A DNA stretch of 33,611 bases from Rhodospirillales bacterium (GTDB taxonomy: Bacteria > Pseudomonadota > Alphaproteobacteria > Reyranellales > Reyranellaceae), in NCBI GenBank assembly GCA_947469635.1, contig CANIRG010000013.1:1-33611 (forward strand), written 5' to 3'. Positions 16,119-26,600 of the stretch are shown piece after piece. The stretch's first letter is position 1. Every line of letters starts with the position of its first letter. The notes under the pieces were generated by a model. That model did no database searches. It was not told the origin of the DNA and saw only the letters and a list, made by a program, of their open reading frames with translations. Position numbers and translations under genes: made by a program.

Positions 16119-17371
16119 GGGTTGCCGTCCGCCGGCCGGCGGAAGCAGCGTTCGGCAGTTTGGTCTTGCGCTCGGAGTTGAGGTCCAGTGAAATGACACT
16201 TGGGGTTGTGGGGGAGTCATGGGGAGTGGTCCAGCAGGCCGCGAGTCCCGGTCTGCCGATTTCAGAATTGTCCGATATGGCCCGTGATCCGCACGCCCTG
16301 CGGCTGCACGGCCTTGCCCATGTGCCGCTTCAGCCGGACGTCAATGCGGCCGATAGCGCGTGGGAAGCGGACGACTACGGAGTCTCCGACGAATACCTGC
16401 CTCTGAGCGCTCGCGCTTCGGCGCCTCCGGGAGATGGTCTTCTGCCGGGCCTGCTGCCTGAAGTGTCGAACGTCGACATGGATCTGCCGCTCTTCAAGAA
16501 CATTCAGACTCAGGTCGCGGATTTCGATCCGGACGCCGACGCGATCGGCTCATCCTCCCTGGAGGATGACGACGCCGATGCCGAATCTTTGGCCTCGGAC
16601 AAGGACATTGCCGAGCAGAACGAACTGCCCGATCTGCCCGACGATGATTTCGACTTCGAGGCCGGAACGCCCGACGAGCCGGGCGCATATCTCTTGGAAG
16701 AACGTGACGCGCGCGCCCTGTCGTGGGACGCCGTTGTCGAACTTCCCGATTTCGACCCCGACGCTCGCGTCGTGCCTTGGACCGTTCCGGCGGAAGCCGA
16801 TGACACGGCCAGGAGGAAGGCGCGACTCAAAGCCGCCGGCCTGGCAGCAGTACTCGATCTCACGACGACGACGGAAGTCGAGAAGGCGACCGGCTATCTG
16901 GTCGACTTCTATTGCCGCCATCGTCATCCGTCGACACACGGCGCCCTGATGCGGCTCGCCGATGAAGATCTCGATCTGGATACGTTGAAGGCAATGGTCG
17001 AACTGCGCCTCGAATGGGCGCAGCGGCCGGACTGGTGGCTGTTCCGTCACAAGGGCGAAGTCCGGCAGGTCGAGAGCTGCCTTTGGGCGATGACCTGGCG
17101 ACTTGCGCACGACGTCTGCCGGAGCCGCAGCGAGTTTCCACCCGAGTCCATGATCGACGAAGACTGGGCGGACGAATGGCACAATCTGCGCTTCGGCGCG
17201 CCCGGGTATTTCAGTTTTGCCGACCTGATCGCGGAAAAGGTCGATTCCCGGGAGGCTGGCCTGCTTTACGACGGTCTGCGGCAGGCACCCGGAGACCATC
17301 GGGATTCACCTGATCCCGGCGATCACCATTCCGATCTCCATCGCGCCAATGCCGCGCGGAGGGAATCATGA
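16115..17371 (+). CDS. Unknown highly acidic protein of the defence operon
   Basis: A 418-residue protein I do not recognise. Residues 136-217 contain about 30 Asp/Glu against 3 Lys/Arg and open and close with the same motif DFDPDA (136-141 and 212-217). The part after 225 is more ordinary: ARRKARLKAAGLAAVLDL, then a Trp-rich helical segment (EWAQRPDWWLFRHKGEVRQVESCLWAMTWRL, about 300-330). The extreme C-terminus is His/Asp-rich. There is no signal or membrane segment. An AGGAAG site four bases before the ATG supports the start, and ATGA overlaps join it to both neighbours. An acidic region next to a helicase gene could act as a DNA mimic or as a docking tail; nothing in the sequence proves it. 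Confidence 0.8.
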   Translation: MRVAVRRPAEAAFGSLVLRSELRSSEMTLGVVGESWGVVQQAASPGLPISELSDMARDPHALRLHGLAHVPLQPDVNAADSAWEADDYGVSDEYLPLSARASAPPGDGLLPGLLPEVSNVDMDLPLFKNIQTQVADFDPDADAIGSSSLEDDDADAESLASDKDIAEQNELPDLPDDDFDFEAGTPDEPGAYLLEERDARALSWDAVVELPDFDPDARVVPWTVPAEADDTARRKARLKAAGLAAVLDLTTTTEVEKATGYLVDFYCRHRHPSTHGALMRLADEDLDLDTLKAMVELRLEWAQRPDWWLFRHKGEVRQVESCLWAMTWRLAHDVCRSRSEFPPESMIDEDWADEWHNLRFGAPGYFSFADLIAEKVDSREAGLLYDGLRQAPGDHRDSPDPGDHHSDLHRANAARRES

Positions 17372-20208
17372 CCGAGGAAGTGCTTGTGCCCGGTCAGGGA
17401 AGCTGGGTGCGGCGACCGGCGACCCCCGGCCAGTTCGGCCAGGTGCTCGGCCAGCGCGGGGCCGCCGACCGGCCCGAGCTGCGTGTAAAGTGGCGCGATC
17501 GGGAAGAATGGGTTCCGCTCGCGGACCTTCGTTCGGGATTTCAATCCGGCTGGGCCGTCCAGGACGTGCCGATTTCATCGACGCGCAAGCCGCTTGGGCC
17601 GGGCCGGGTGATCGGCAATCGTGCGCTCGGGGAGCGCGAGCAGTCGCTGGTCCAGCTCGATAGCACGGGACACAGCGTCTGGCTGCCGTACGAGAATCTG
17701 AGGCGCATCAAGGACGCGCGTCACCGCTATGTCCGCGGCGAAACCAACCTGTCGGATCATCCGGAACGCTTTCGATTGAAACTTCTCGCCCACGCCCTGG
17801 AAAACTGGAACTCTCTCACCGGTTCGCTGGATCGCCTCGACGTCGATCCCCTGCCGCATCAGATTCAACTCGTTCACCGGATCCTGACGTCCGGCAACTA
17901 CAACTGGCTGATCGCCGACGATGTCGGCCTCGGCAAGACGATCGAAGTAGGCCTTCTGCTCGCGGCATTGAAGCGCACGAACCGCGCACGGCGTGTCCTG
18001 GTGGTGGCGCCTGCAGGCCTCGTGCGCCAGTGGCAGGACGAACTGAAGTTCAAGTTTGGCGAGGACTATCTCATATACGGCCACGACTTCGAGATCAACC
18101 GGCCCGATCACTGGAGGCTTTACGACAAGGTGATCGTCTCGCTCGACCGTGCCAAGCGAGACGACCACATGGCGTCGATCCGGCAGGCTGGTGGCTGGGA
18201 TGTCGTCGTGTTCGATGAAAGTCACAAGCTCAGCCGCTACGCCGACGGATCGCGGGCTCAGCGCTACCGGCTGGCCGAAATGCTGCGACCCCTCTCCGAC
18301 GCTTTTCTGCTGTTGAGCGGTACGCCGCACCAGGGTTACGTCGACCGGTTCATGGCCCTGCTCGAATTGGTCCGGCCCGATCTTGCACCGCAGATCCAGA
18401 CGCTCGAAGCCAATCCCGAGATCGTGCGTGAGATGATCCTTCGTAATCGCAAGAGCGACGTCACCGATGCCGACGGCAACTTCATCTTCCGCGGTCACCA
18501 GGTCCATCGCGTGCCGATCGAGCCGTCCGCCGAGACTCGCGAATTTCAGACTCTGCTGAACGACTATCTGCGGCGCGGCTATCGGGCGGGCGATGCCGGC
18601 GGGACTGCCGGCCGCGCCATCGGCTTCGTGATGACGACCTACCGCAAGCTCGCATCGTCCAGCATCGCGGCAATCCAGAACGCGCTCGAGCGGCGGCTGG
18701 ACCGGCTACGGGGCGAGACCAGGGAAACGTCCGGTCTGCCGTCGACGCAGGGCCAGCTCGAGCTGGAAGATCTCGTCGAGGGTGGCGACGATCAGGACGA
18801 TCTCGCGCGGACCGCTTCGGTCACCCGCGCCCAGGAATTCTTCGATCACGAGCACGACATGCTGACGGCTCTGATCGCAAAGGCAGGTGTCGTGCGCGCT
18901 CAGGACGAGAAGCTGCGCATCTTCCTCGAACAGGCGGCCGACCGTCTGGTGGCTGCCGGCAAGAAGCTGCTGGTCTTCACCGAATACCGCGCGACCCAGG
19001 CCTATCTCAAGGAGGCGCTGGAAGCCCGCTTCCCGCAGGCCGGCGAAGTGCTGCAGATCAATGGCTCGATGAAACTCGAAGACAAGCTCGAGTCCATCCG
19101 GAAGTTCAACGAGGGCGAAAACGTCTTTCTGGTATCGACCGAGGCCGGCGGCGAAGGTCTCAACCTGCATCACGCCTGTCACGTCATGATCAACTACGAT
19201 CTGCCGTGGAATCCGGCGCGGCTCGTACAGCGTATCGGCCGTCTCTACCGCTACGGCCAGAAGGAGACCGTTGTCGTCGTCAATCTCCACGCCCGCGACA
19301 GCTTCGACAATGCCGCGATCGATCTCATGATGGCCCGCGTCGCCCAGATCGCCCAGGACATGGCGCCCGTCGGAACCGAGTACAACGATCGCCTTCACGC
19401 CGATATCCTGGGCAATCTTCTCGAAAATCTCGATCTCGCGGCTATCCTTCAGGCCGCGTCGTCGATGGAAGTGTCCAGGACGCGCGAACAGATCGAAGAG
19501 GCGGTGGCGCACGCCCGGCGCGCTCAGGCCATGCAGGAAGAGATCTTCGCTCACGTTGATGGCTTCGACCCGAATGCCCTGGGGGGCACCATCGGCTTCA
19601 CCATGAATCATGTCGGAACTTTCGTGCGCCGCATGCTGCCTCTGGCCGGGATCGCCATCGAACGCGAGAGCCACGACGGGGCGGTGCTCGAGCTCCGACT
19701 GCCCGAAAACCAGCGCGGTGCGCATCCCGAGTTCGACCAGAGGACGGTGGTGCGCATCACCACCGATCGCCGTCTGGCGCAGCGCCTCGGCGACGTGCTG
19801 CTGCTCGACTTCGAATCGGCTTTTTTCCGCCATCTCGTAGACCTTGCCCAGTCGCAGAGGTTCGATGGTCTTTATGCCTCCATGGCGATGGGACCGGACG
19901 TGCGAGGGGTGTTGGGCGCCTTCAAGGTGCGCTGGCAGAACGACCAGGGCGAGCCGCTCACGGAGGAATTCCTGCCGGTATTCCTGGGCTCCGACGGCCG
20001 AACCGAGATCAATCCGCCCTTCTTTGCGTCGCTGCTGCTCGAAGGCGCGCCGTCTGTTCCGATTCCCAATGCGCCTGCGACCGATCGCGACGCCGCTTTC
20101 CAGCTTCTGGTCGACCGCGCCAACCGGCGGCTCGCCGAGGAATGCACGCGTTTCAAGCACCCGAACGGACTGGTCTACCTCGCCGCTGCCGACTGTCGGC
20201 CTGCGTGA
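17368..20208 (+). CDS. SNF2-family helicase, DrmD/RapA-like
   Basis: A 946-residue superfamily 2 DNA translocase. After an N-terminal beta-rich part of about 160 residues come DPLPHQIQLVHRIL (Q-motif region), the P-loop DDVGLGKTIE with K190, the Walker B DESH at 283-286, LLSGTPHQG (motif III), STEAGGEGLNLHHACHVMINYDLPWNP (motif V) and QRIGRLYRYGQ from 621 (motif VI), so all ATPase motifs are intact. The C-terminal 250 residues resemble those of DrmD-type and RapA-type proteins. DrmD is the SNF2 helicase of DISARM class 1. It overlaps the acidic protein gene by four bases and is followed, three bases on, by a second SNF2 protein. Likely role: ATP-driven movement on foreign DNA or remodelling of the effector complex. 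Confidence 0.9.
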   Translation: MTEEVLVPGQGSWVRRPATPGQFGQVLGQRGAADRPELRVKWRDREEWVPLADLRSGFQSGWAVQDVPISSTRKPLGPGRVIGNRALGEREQSLVQLDSTGHSVWLPYENLRRIKDARHRYVRGETNLSDHPERFRLKLLAHALENWNSLTGSLDRLDVDPLPHQIQLVHRILTSGNYNWLIADDVGLGKTIEVGLLLAALKRTNRARRVLVVAPAGLVRQWQDELKFKFGEDYLIYGHDFEINRPDHWRLYDKVIVSLDRAKRDDHMASIRQAGGWDVVVFDESHKLSRYADGSRAQRYRLAEMLRPLSDAFLLLSGTPHQGYVDRFMALLELVRPDLAPQIQTLEANPEIVREMILRNRKSDVTDADGNFIFRGHQVHRVPIEPSAETREFQTLLNDYLRRGYRAGDAGGTAGRAIGFVMTTYRKLASSSIAAIQNALERRLDRLRGETRETSGLPSTQGQLELEDLVEGGDDQDDLARTASVTRAQEFFDHEHDMLTALIAKAGVVRAQDEKLRIFLEQAADRLVAAGKKLLVFTEYRATQAYLKEALEARFPQAGEVLQINGSMKLEDKLESIRKFNEGENVFLVSTEAGGEGLNLHHACHVMINYDLPWNPARLVQRIGRLYRYGQKETVVVVNLHARDSFDNAAIDLMMARVAQIAQDMAPVGTEYNDRLHADILGNLLENLDLAAILQAASSMEVSRTREQIEEAVAHARRAQAMQEEIFAHVDGFDPNALGGTIGFTMNHVGTFVRRMLPLAGIAIERESHDGAVLELRLPENQRGAHPEFDQRTVVRITTDRRLAQRLGDVLLLDFESAFFRHLVDLAQSQRFDGLYASMAMGPDVRGVLGAFKVRWQNDQGEPLTEEFLPVFLGSDGRTEINPPFFASLLLEGAPSVPIPNAPATDRDAAFQLLVDRANRRLAEECTRFKHPNGLVYLAAADCRPA

Positions 20209-20210
20209 GC

Positions 20211-23200
20211 ATGGAAGAATTTGACGTGAAGCAGCCTCGAAAGGCCGCCGTCGCCGCTCCCGAGCGTGGCGAGACCGGCCTGCGCGACAACCGTGAGCGC
20301 GGTTCCGTCGCCGACTTTCTGCGTGGCGCGATTGCGCCGGGCGCGAAACTTTCTGTCGCCTCGGCCTACTTCACGATCTACGCCTACAATCTGTTGAAGG
20401 AAAAGCTGAACGCCATCGACCGGCTCGAATTCCTGTTCGGCGAGCCGTCCTTCCTCGCGCAGGTCAATCCAGAGCGAATGCCGAAGAAGTCGTTCATCAT
20501 TGATTCCGAAGGCCTGTCGCTGGCAACGCGGCTGGAGCAGAAGCGGGTGGCGCGCCAGTGCGCCGAATGGATCGACGCCAAGGCCGACATCAGGACGGTG
20601 CGGCAGGCCAATCTGCTGCATGGCAAGATGTATCACGTTGCCAACGGCGCGTTCGACCAGGCGGTTCTCGGCAGCTCGAACTTCACCGTCCGCGGCCTAG
20701 GACTCGGCAACGGCAACAACAATATCGAGCTCAACCTGGTCGTCGACTCCAAACGCGACCGGCAGGAAGTGAAAGCCTGGTTCGATGAAATCTGGAACGA
20801 CAAGAAACTCGTAGTCGATGTCAAGCAGGAGGTCCTGCGCTACCTGCGCCGCCTCTATGCCGACCAGTCTCCCGAATTCATTTACTACCTGACGCTTTTC
20901 CACCTCTTTGGTGCCTTTCTCGAAGGCGACCGCGACATCGACGAAGACCTGCGTCGCGTCGCCCTTACCGAAACCGACATCTGGAAAACGCTGTTCACTT
21001 TCCAGAGGGACGGTGCCAAAGCGGCAATCAGAAAGATTCTCGACTACAACGGCTGCATTCTCGCCGACAGCGTCGGTCTTGGAAAAACCTACACGGCGCT
21101 CGCGGTCGTCAAGTACTTCGAACTGCGCAACGAGCGTGTTCTGGTGCTCTGTCCCAAGAAGCTCACGCGCAACTGGACGATCTACCGCCAGCCAAGCGAG
21201 CTCAATCCGTTCATGGCGGATCGCTTCCGGTACGATGTCCTGCACCATACCGATCTTTCGCGTACGTCAGGTGAGGTCAACGGAATCGATCTGGCCAGAT
21301 TGAACTGGGGCGCTTACGATCTCATCGTCATCGACGAGTCGCATAACTTCCGCAATAACAAGCAGGCGACCCAGCGTACCGGCGAAGCCGAGCGTCGCAG
21401 CCGCTACGAACGCCTGATGCAGGATATCATTTCCGCAGGCGTGCGAACCAAGGTCCTGCTGCTATCCGCGACGCCGGTAAACAATCAGCTCGCCGACCTG
21501 CGCAATCAGATTTCCTTCATCGCCGGCGGTGACGTGGCGCGCGAGGATCGGCCGGACGGGGCGTTCGGCGACAGTCTTGGCATTCGATCGGTCAAGGATA
21601 CGACGCGCCTGGCCCAGGCTCAATTTACCACCTGGTCGCGGCGCCGGCCGGAGCAGAGGCGGACCAGGGATCTAATCTCCGCGATCGGAGGCGACTTCTT
21701 CAGGATGCTTGATGGGCTGAGCATCGCGCGTTCGCGACGCCAGATTGCGACACACTACACCGAGGAAATGAAAAGGCTGGGCGGCTTTCCGCGCCGACCA
21801 CCGCCGCGCGCGATCCATCCCGAAATCGACACGAAGGGCAAGTTTCCGGCTTTCGAGACGCTTGACGGCGAAATCGGCGGACTCCGCCTTTCGCTTTATC
21901 ACCCGACGCGCTTTCTGCGCTCCGATCTGCCGAAGGCGACCCGCGAGGAATACAATAGGAAGATCCTGGGCGGCTTCACGCAGGAAGGTCGCGAGCGAAT
22001 CCTCATCTCGATGATGAAGGTCAATTTCCTGAAACGTCTCGAGAGCTCTATCGATTCCTTTCGCGTCACACTCGAGCGCACGATCGACAAGGTCAAGACT
22101 CTGGAAAAACGCATCGGTGATTTCGAGACGCACCGTGATACTCACCCCGACATTGACTATGACTCGCTGACGCCAGAGGCTTTCGAGGATCCCGATTTCG
22201 AAGACGACGAATTCACCATCGGCGGGCGACGACGCATTCATCTCGCGCACCTGGACCTGCCGAAGTGGCTGAAGGCGGTGGGCGAGGACCGCCGTCAGCT
22301 GCAAGCCCTGCTGAAACTCGCCCAGCCGATAACACCAGCGCGCGATCGAAAACTCGCCGAGCTGAGAAAGATCATCAAGGACAAGGCGACGAATCCGTCG
22401 ACGACCCGAGATGGCAAAAGCAACCGAAAGGTACTTGTCTTCACGGCTTTCGCCGATACGGCGCGATATCTTTATCGCGAGCTGGCGGATTGGGCGCGGA
22501 AGGATCTCGGCATTCACGTCGGCCTGGTGTGTGGCGACGGCGGGAACAAGGCTTCTCTGGGCGGCACCGACTTCGACGACATCCTGACCAATTTTGCCCC
22601 CATTGCGAAAGGCAGGAGCCGGCAGACCGCCAATTTCAAGGATCAGAAGTCGGAGATCGACCTGCTGATCGCCACCGACTGCATCAGCGAGGGCCAGAAC
22701 CTTCAGGATTGCGACCTCCTCGTCAATTACGACATTCACTGGAATCCGGTGCGCATTATCCAGCGCTTCGGCCGCATCGACCGTATCGGCTCGCGCAACG
22801 ATGCCGTCCACCTGGTCAACTTTTGGCCGGTCGCCGATCTCGATCAATATCTCGGGGTCAAGCTTCGGGTGGAATCGCGCATGGCGCTCGTCGATCTCAC
22901 GGCAACCCAGACCGACAATCTGCTCGATCGCGATCAGCTCGACGAGTTGATCAATGAAGATCTTCTCTTCCGCAACCGGCAGCTCACGCGTCTCAAGGAC
23001 GAGGTGGTCGATCTCGAAGATCTGGGCGAGTCCGTCTCCCTGACGGATTTCTCGCTCGACGAGTTCCGTCTCGATTTGCTGAATTACCTCAAGGGCAATC
23101 GCGAAGCGCTCGAGGATGCGAGCGAGGGCCTCTACGCTATCGTGCCGCCGAAGGCCGATGTGCCGGTGGCCCGGCCCGGCGCGCTTTTCTGCCTGCGCCA

Positions 23201-23609
23201 CCGTGCAGCCGCGACGGAACGCAGCGGCGCCTTCGACTCCCAGAAGCTCAACCCGCTCGATCCCTATTACCTGGTCTTCGTGCAGGACGACGGTGAGGTG
23301 CGGCTAACCTTCACCCAGCCCAAGGAGTGCATCCTGCTGATGCGCGATCTGTCGGCCGGCGAGCGCGAAGCCTTTTCCCGTGTCTGCGAGCTTTTCGACC
23401 GGCGCACCGCAGACGGCACCGACATGGCGCACTACGACGGCTTGTTGGCCGGCGCCCTTGCGTCCATTGAGCAGACCTTCGGAAAGCGCGCCGCGAACAG
23501 CCTGGCGACCAGCCGGGGCGCGGTGCTGCCTCGATCGGGGGCGAGGCCGACGGCAAACGGTGCCGACTTCGATCTCGTCACCTGGCTTGTCATCCTGAAA
23601 GCGGAATAG
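20211..23609 (+). CDS. PLD nuclease-SNF2 helicase fusion
   Basis: A 1132-residue fusion. The N-terminal phospholipase-D domain (about 20-210) has a single HKD motif: LLHGKMY with H137 and K139, then LGSSNFT at 153-159; two such domains normally pair in a dimer to cut DNA. The SNF2 ATPase follows: DSVGLGKTYTAL (K292), DESH at 375-378, LLSATPVNNQ, TDCISEGQNLQDCDLLVNYDIHWNP and IQRFGRIDRIGS. A C-terminal part of about 200 residues has no assigned function. ATG 20211 was chosen; GTG 20205, overlapping the previous stop, is equally possible. This nuclease-translocase order is that of a type I/ISP restriction subunit, with the methyltransferase in the next gene three bases later. Confidence 0.9.
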   Translation: MEEFDVKQPRKAAVAAPERGETGLRDNRERGSVADFLRGAIAPGAKLSVASAYFTIYAYNLLKEKLNAIDRLEFLFGEPSFLAQVNPERMPKKSFIIDSEGLSLATRLEQKRVARQCAEWIDAKADIRTVRQANLLHGKMYHVANGAFDQAVLGSSNFTVRGLGLGNGNNNIELNLVVDSKRDRQEVKAWFDEIWNDKKLVVDVKQEVLRYLRRLYADQSPEFIYYLTLFHLFGAFLEGDRDIDEDLRRVALTETDIWKTLFTFQRDGAKAAIRKILDYNGCILADSVGLGKTYTALAVVKYFELRNERVLVLCPKKLTRNWTIYRQPSELNPFMADRFRYDVLHHTDLSRTSGEVNGIDLARLNWGAYDLIVIDESHNFRNNKQATQRTGEAERRSRYERLMQDIISAGVRTKVLLLSATPVNNQLADLRNQISFIAGGDVAREDRPDGAFGDSLGIRSVKDTTRLAQAQFTTWSRRRPEQRRTRDLISAIGGDFFRMLDGLSIARSRRQIATHYTEEMKRLGGFPRRPPPRAIHPEIDTKGKFPAFETLDGEIGGLRLSLYHPTRFLRSDLPKATREEYNRKILGGFTQEGRERILISMMKVNFLKRLESSIDSFRVTLERTIDKVKTLEKRIGDFETHRDTHPDIDYDSLTPEAFEDPDFEDDEFTIGGRRRIHLAHLDLPKWLKAVGEDRRQLQALLKLAQPITPARDRKLAELRKIIKDKATNPSTTRDGKSNRKVLVFTAFADTARYLYRELADWARKDLGIHVGLVCGDGGNKASLGGTDFDDILTNFAPIAKGRSRQTANFKDQKSEIDLLIATDCISEGQNLQDCDLLVNYDIHWNPVRIIQRFGRIDRIGSRNDAVHLVNFWPVADLDQYLGVKLRVESRMALVDLTATQTDNLLDRDQLDELINEDLLFRNRQLTRLKDEVVDLEDLGESVSLTDFSLDEFRLDLLNYLKGNREALEDASEGLYAIVPPKADVPVARPGALFCLRHRAAATERSGAFDSQKLNPLDPYYLVFVQDDGEVRLTFTQPKECILLMRDLSAGEREAFSRVCELFDRRTADGTDMAHYDGLLAGALASIEQTFGKRAANSLATSRGAVLPRSGARPTANGADFDLVTWLVILKAE

Positions 23610-23612
23610 TCC

Positions 23613-26600
23613 ATGGCCGACCGCGTCGATTGCCGCGCCGACATTGCCGCGGCTCTGTCCAGCCTCGCCGACGGCCCCTTGCCCGGAGGCGGCGGCGCAG
23701 TCTTCGGCGCCATGGGGTACCGTTCCGATCGTACCCTGCCCATGGCGACCGCCCGAGAATTCATTGTCGAGTTCGACGCGGGCGGGCGCCTGACGGAGAA
23801 CGAACGCGAGGCTCTCGGCCGGTCTTCGGCACTCCACCTCCTCTTTCAGCTCACGGATGACGAACTGGCCGTTCACGGCGACATGTTCAAAAGCTCCACG
23901 GAACTGCGTCCGGGCGATTTTAACTCCTATCTCTTCTTCGACGTCGAACTGCCGGCGCGGCCGCATACCCGGACCGAGCTCTCGGGACTGGTGCGCACGA
24001 TCAACAAGCCACTCGCCATGCCCGCTCTCGTCCTCTTCCGTCACGGCGAGAAGGCCTCCCTTGGTATCGTTCATCGCCGCCTCAGTCGACGTGATACGGG
24101 CAAGGACGTTCTGGAAAAGGTCACGCTGGTCAAGGACATCGATCTCGCGAGCCCGGTACGCGCCCACCTAGAGATCCTGAACGACTTCGCTTTCGAAAAT
24201 CTGAAGGCCGACTTCGAGATCTCGAGTTTCTCGGGCCTGCATGAGGCCTGGCAGAAGCGGCTCGATGCCGACGCGTTGTCGCGGAACTTCTATCGCGAGG
24301 TGGCCGACTGGTACTTCTGGGCTCACCACCTTGTCGATGACGGAAAAGTCGAGCTGCCCCGCGACTGCGATACCGAGCAGGAGCAGTCGCTGTTTCTGAT
24401 TCGTCTGCTCACCCGGATCATTTTCTGCTGGTTTCTGGTCGAAAAGCGCCTCGTGCCACCCGAGATATTCCAGCCTCATCGTCTGAAGGAGCTGCTCAAG
24501 GATTTCAATCCTTCGACGGACGCCCGCAAGCCGGACAAGGCGCCGACCTACTATCACGCCGTGTTGCAGAACTTGTTCTTCGGCACCCTCAACATGCCGC
24601 GTGACCTGCGTGGATTCCGCGAGAAGAAGGCGGCGGGCGAGCGCTACGACGGCAACTACGGGGTCACCAACCTGTGGCGGCATGAGGTGGATTTTCAACA
24701 TCCGGCCGCCTGGGAGGCTCTTGCCGCCCGTGTGCCTTTCCTGAACGGCGGGTTGTTCGACTGCCTCGACGACAAGCCGGGTCGTGGCCAGCAGGCCACC
24801 ATCCTCGACGGCTTCTCCGACAATCCGAAGTTCGCCTGCCTGCTGCCGAACGACCTCTTCTTCGGCGCCGAGCGGACGGTCGATCTATCGAGCGACTATG
24901 GCGAGAAGGACAAGAAGTCAGCGCGCTCCAAGAAAGCCAGGGTGCGCGGCCTCATCGAGATTCTTGCCCGCTACAAGTTCACCATCGAGGAGAACACGCC
25001 ACTCGAAGAGGAAATCGCCCTAGATCCCGAACTGCTGGGCAAGGTCTTCGAGAATTTGCTGGCCTCTTTCAACGAAGATACGCGTACCACTGCCCGCAAG
25101 GCGCTGGGTGCCTTCTACACGCCGCGCGAGATCGTAAGCTACATGGTCGACGAGGCGCTGAAGGCCTATCTCGCCGGCACGGTCCCGCGCTGCAAAGGCA
25201 TCCTGGACGACCTCTTCTCCAACAAGGCGGTACCTCGCGACATTCCAGAGGAGACGCGCGTCTCTCTCGTTCGGGCGATCGGCGGCGTGAAGATTCTGGA
25301 TCCTGCGTGTGGCTCCGGGGCATTTCCAATGGGCGCCCTGCATCGCCTCGTCGATTTGCTCGCCAAGCTCGATCCCAACAACGAATCGTGGAAACGCGAC
25401 AGGCTAGCGGTGGCTCGTCTCGATCTTGATTGGCTGAAGCGGGAAGACGCAGGCGCCGACCGGATTGCCGATGCCGAGGCACGCATCGTCGACATCGAGA
25501 AGTCCTTCGACACGCGCTTCCATGCGCTGGACTATGCCCGAAAGCTCTATCTGATCGAGAACGCCATCTATGGCGTCGATATCCAGCCGGTGGCCGTCCA
25601 GATCGCCAAACTGCGCTTCTTTATCTCTCTCGTCGTCGACCAGAACGTCGATCCGTCCGCCGACAATCTCGGTGTTCGGCCGTTGCCCAATCTTGAAACG
25701 CGCCTGGTCGCGGCGAACACCTTGATCCCGATTGAAAAGGAGGAAAGCACTCTTTTTTCCGGCGTAATCGAAAAGCTACGGCGGGAGCTCACGGAGATTC
25801 GCCACGAACACTTCAATGCACGTTCACCTGCCACCAAGAGGAAATGGCGCAATGAAGATCAGTCCAAGCGCCAAGAGATTTCCCGACACCTCGAACAAAA
25901 TCATATGCTCAGCAAGAGCGGCGCCAGAACGCTCGCCGCGTGGGATCCCTATAACCAGAACGCTTCGGCGGCGTTCTTCGACTCTGAGTGGATGTTCGGT
26001 CTGCCGATTGGCAAGACGAAGCGCCAAGGCCGCAGCTTGGTGACTATGCTCGGCAATCTAGCGCTTGTGAACGAAGCAGGCGGGCAGAGCGAGCTGATTG
26101 CGGCGCAAATCGACGAGGAAGAGAGCGGCTTTGATGTGGTGATTGGGAATCCACCGTACGTGCGGATTCAAACGTTGAAGAAGAAAGATCCCGAATTTGT
26201 GCGCTTTTTAGGTCGGAACTATTTGAGCGCCGGACAAGGTAGCTATGATCTCTATGTCACATTTATCGAAGCTGGTTTGCGCCTGCTTAAAGCCGGAGGA
26301 TCTCTGGCCTTCATCTGTCCGCACAAGTTCTTTAACTCTAAGTATGGCGAACCGCTTCGATCGCTAATTTCTGCCGGGCGGCAACTTCGACATGTCGTTC
26401 ACTTCGGCGATCAGCAGGTTTTCCCCGGCGCTTCAATTTATACTTGCTTGTTGTTCTTGTCGAAGGCGCCGCTCGACGAGTGCCGCTTCCAACAAGTTGA
26501 GGATCTGGATGTATGGAAGCGTACGCTAGCCGCTCCAACGAGCATTGTAGCATCGGCCGCGATAACAAAGGCAGAGTGGAACTTTGCTGTCGGTAAGAGC

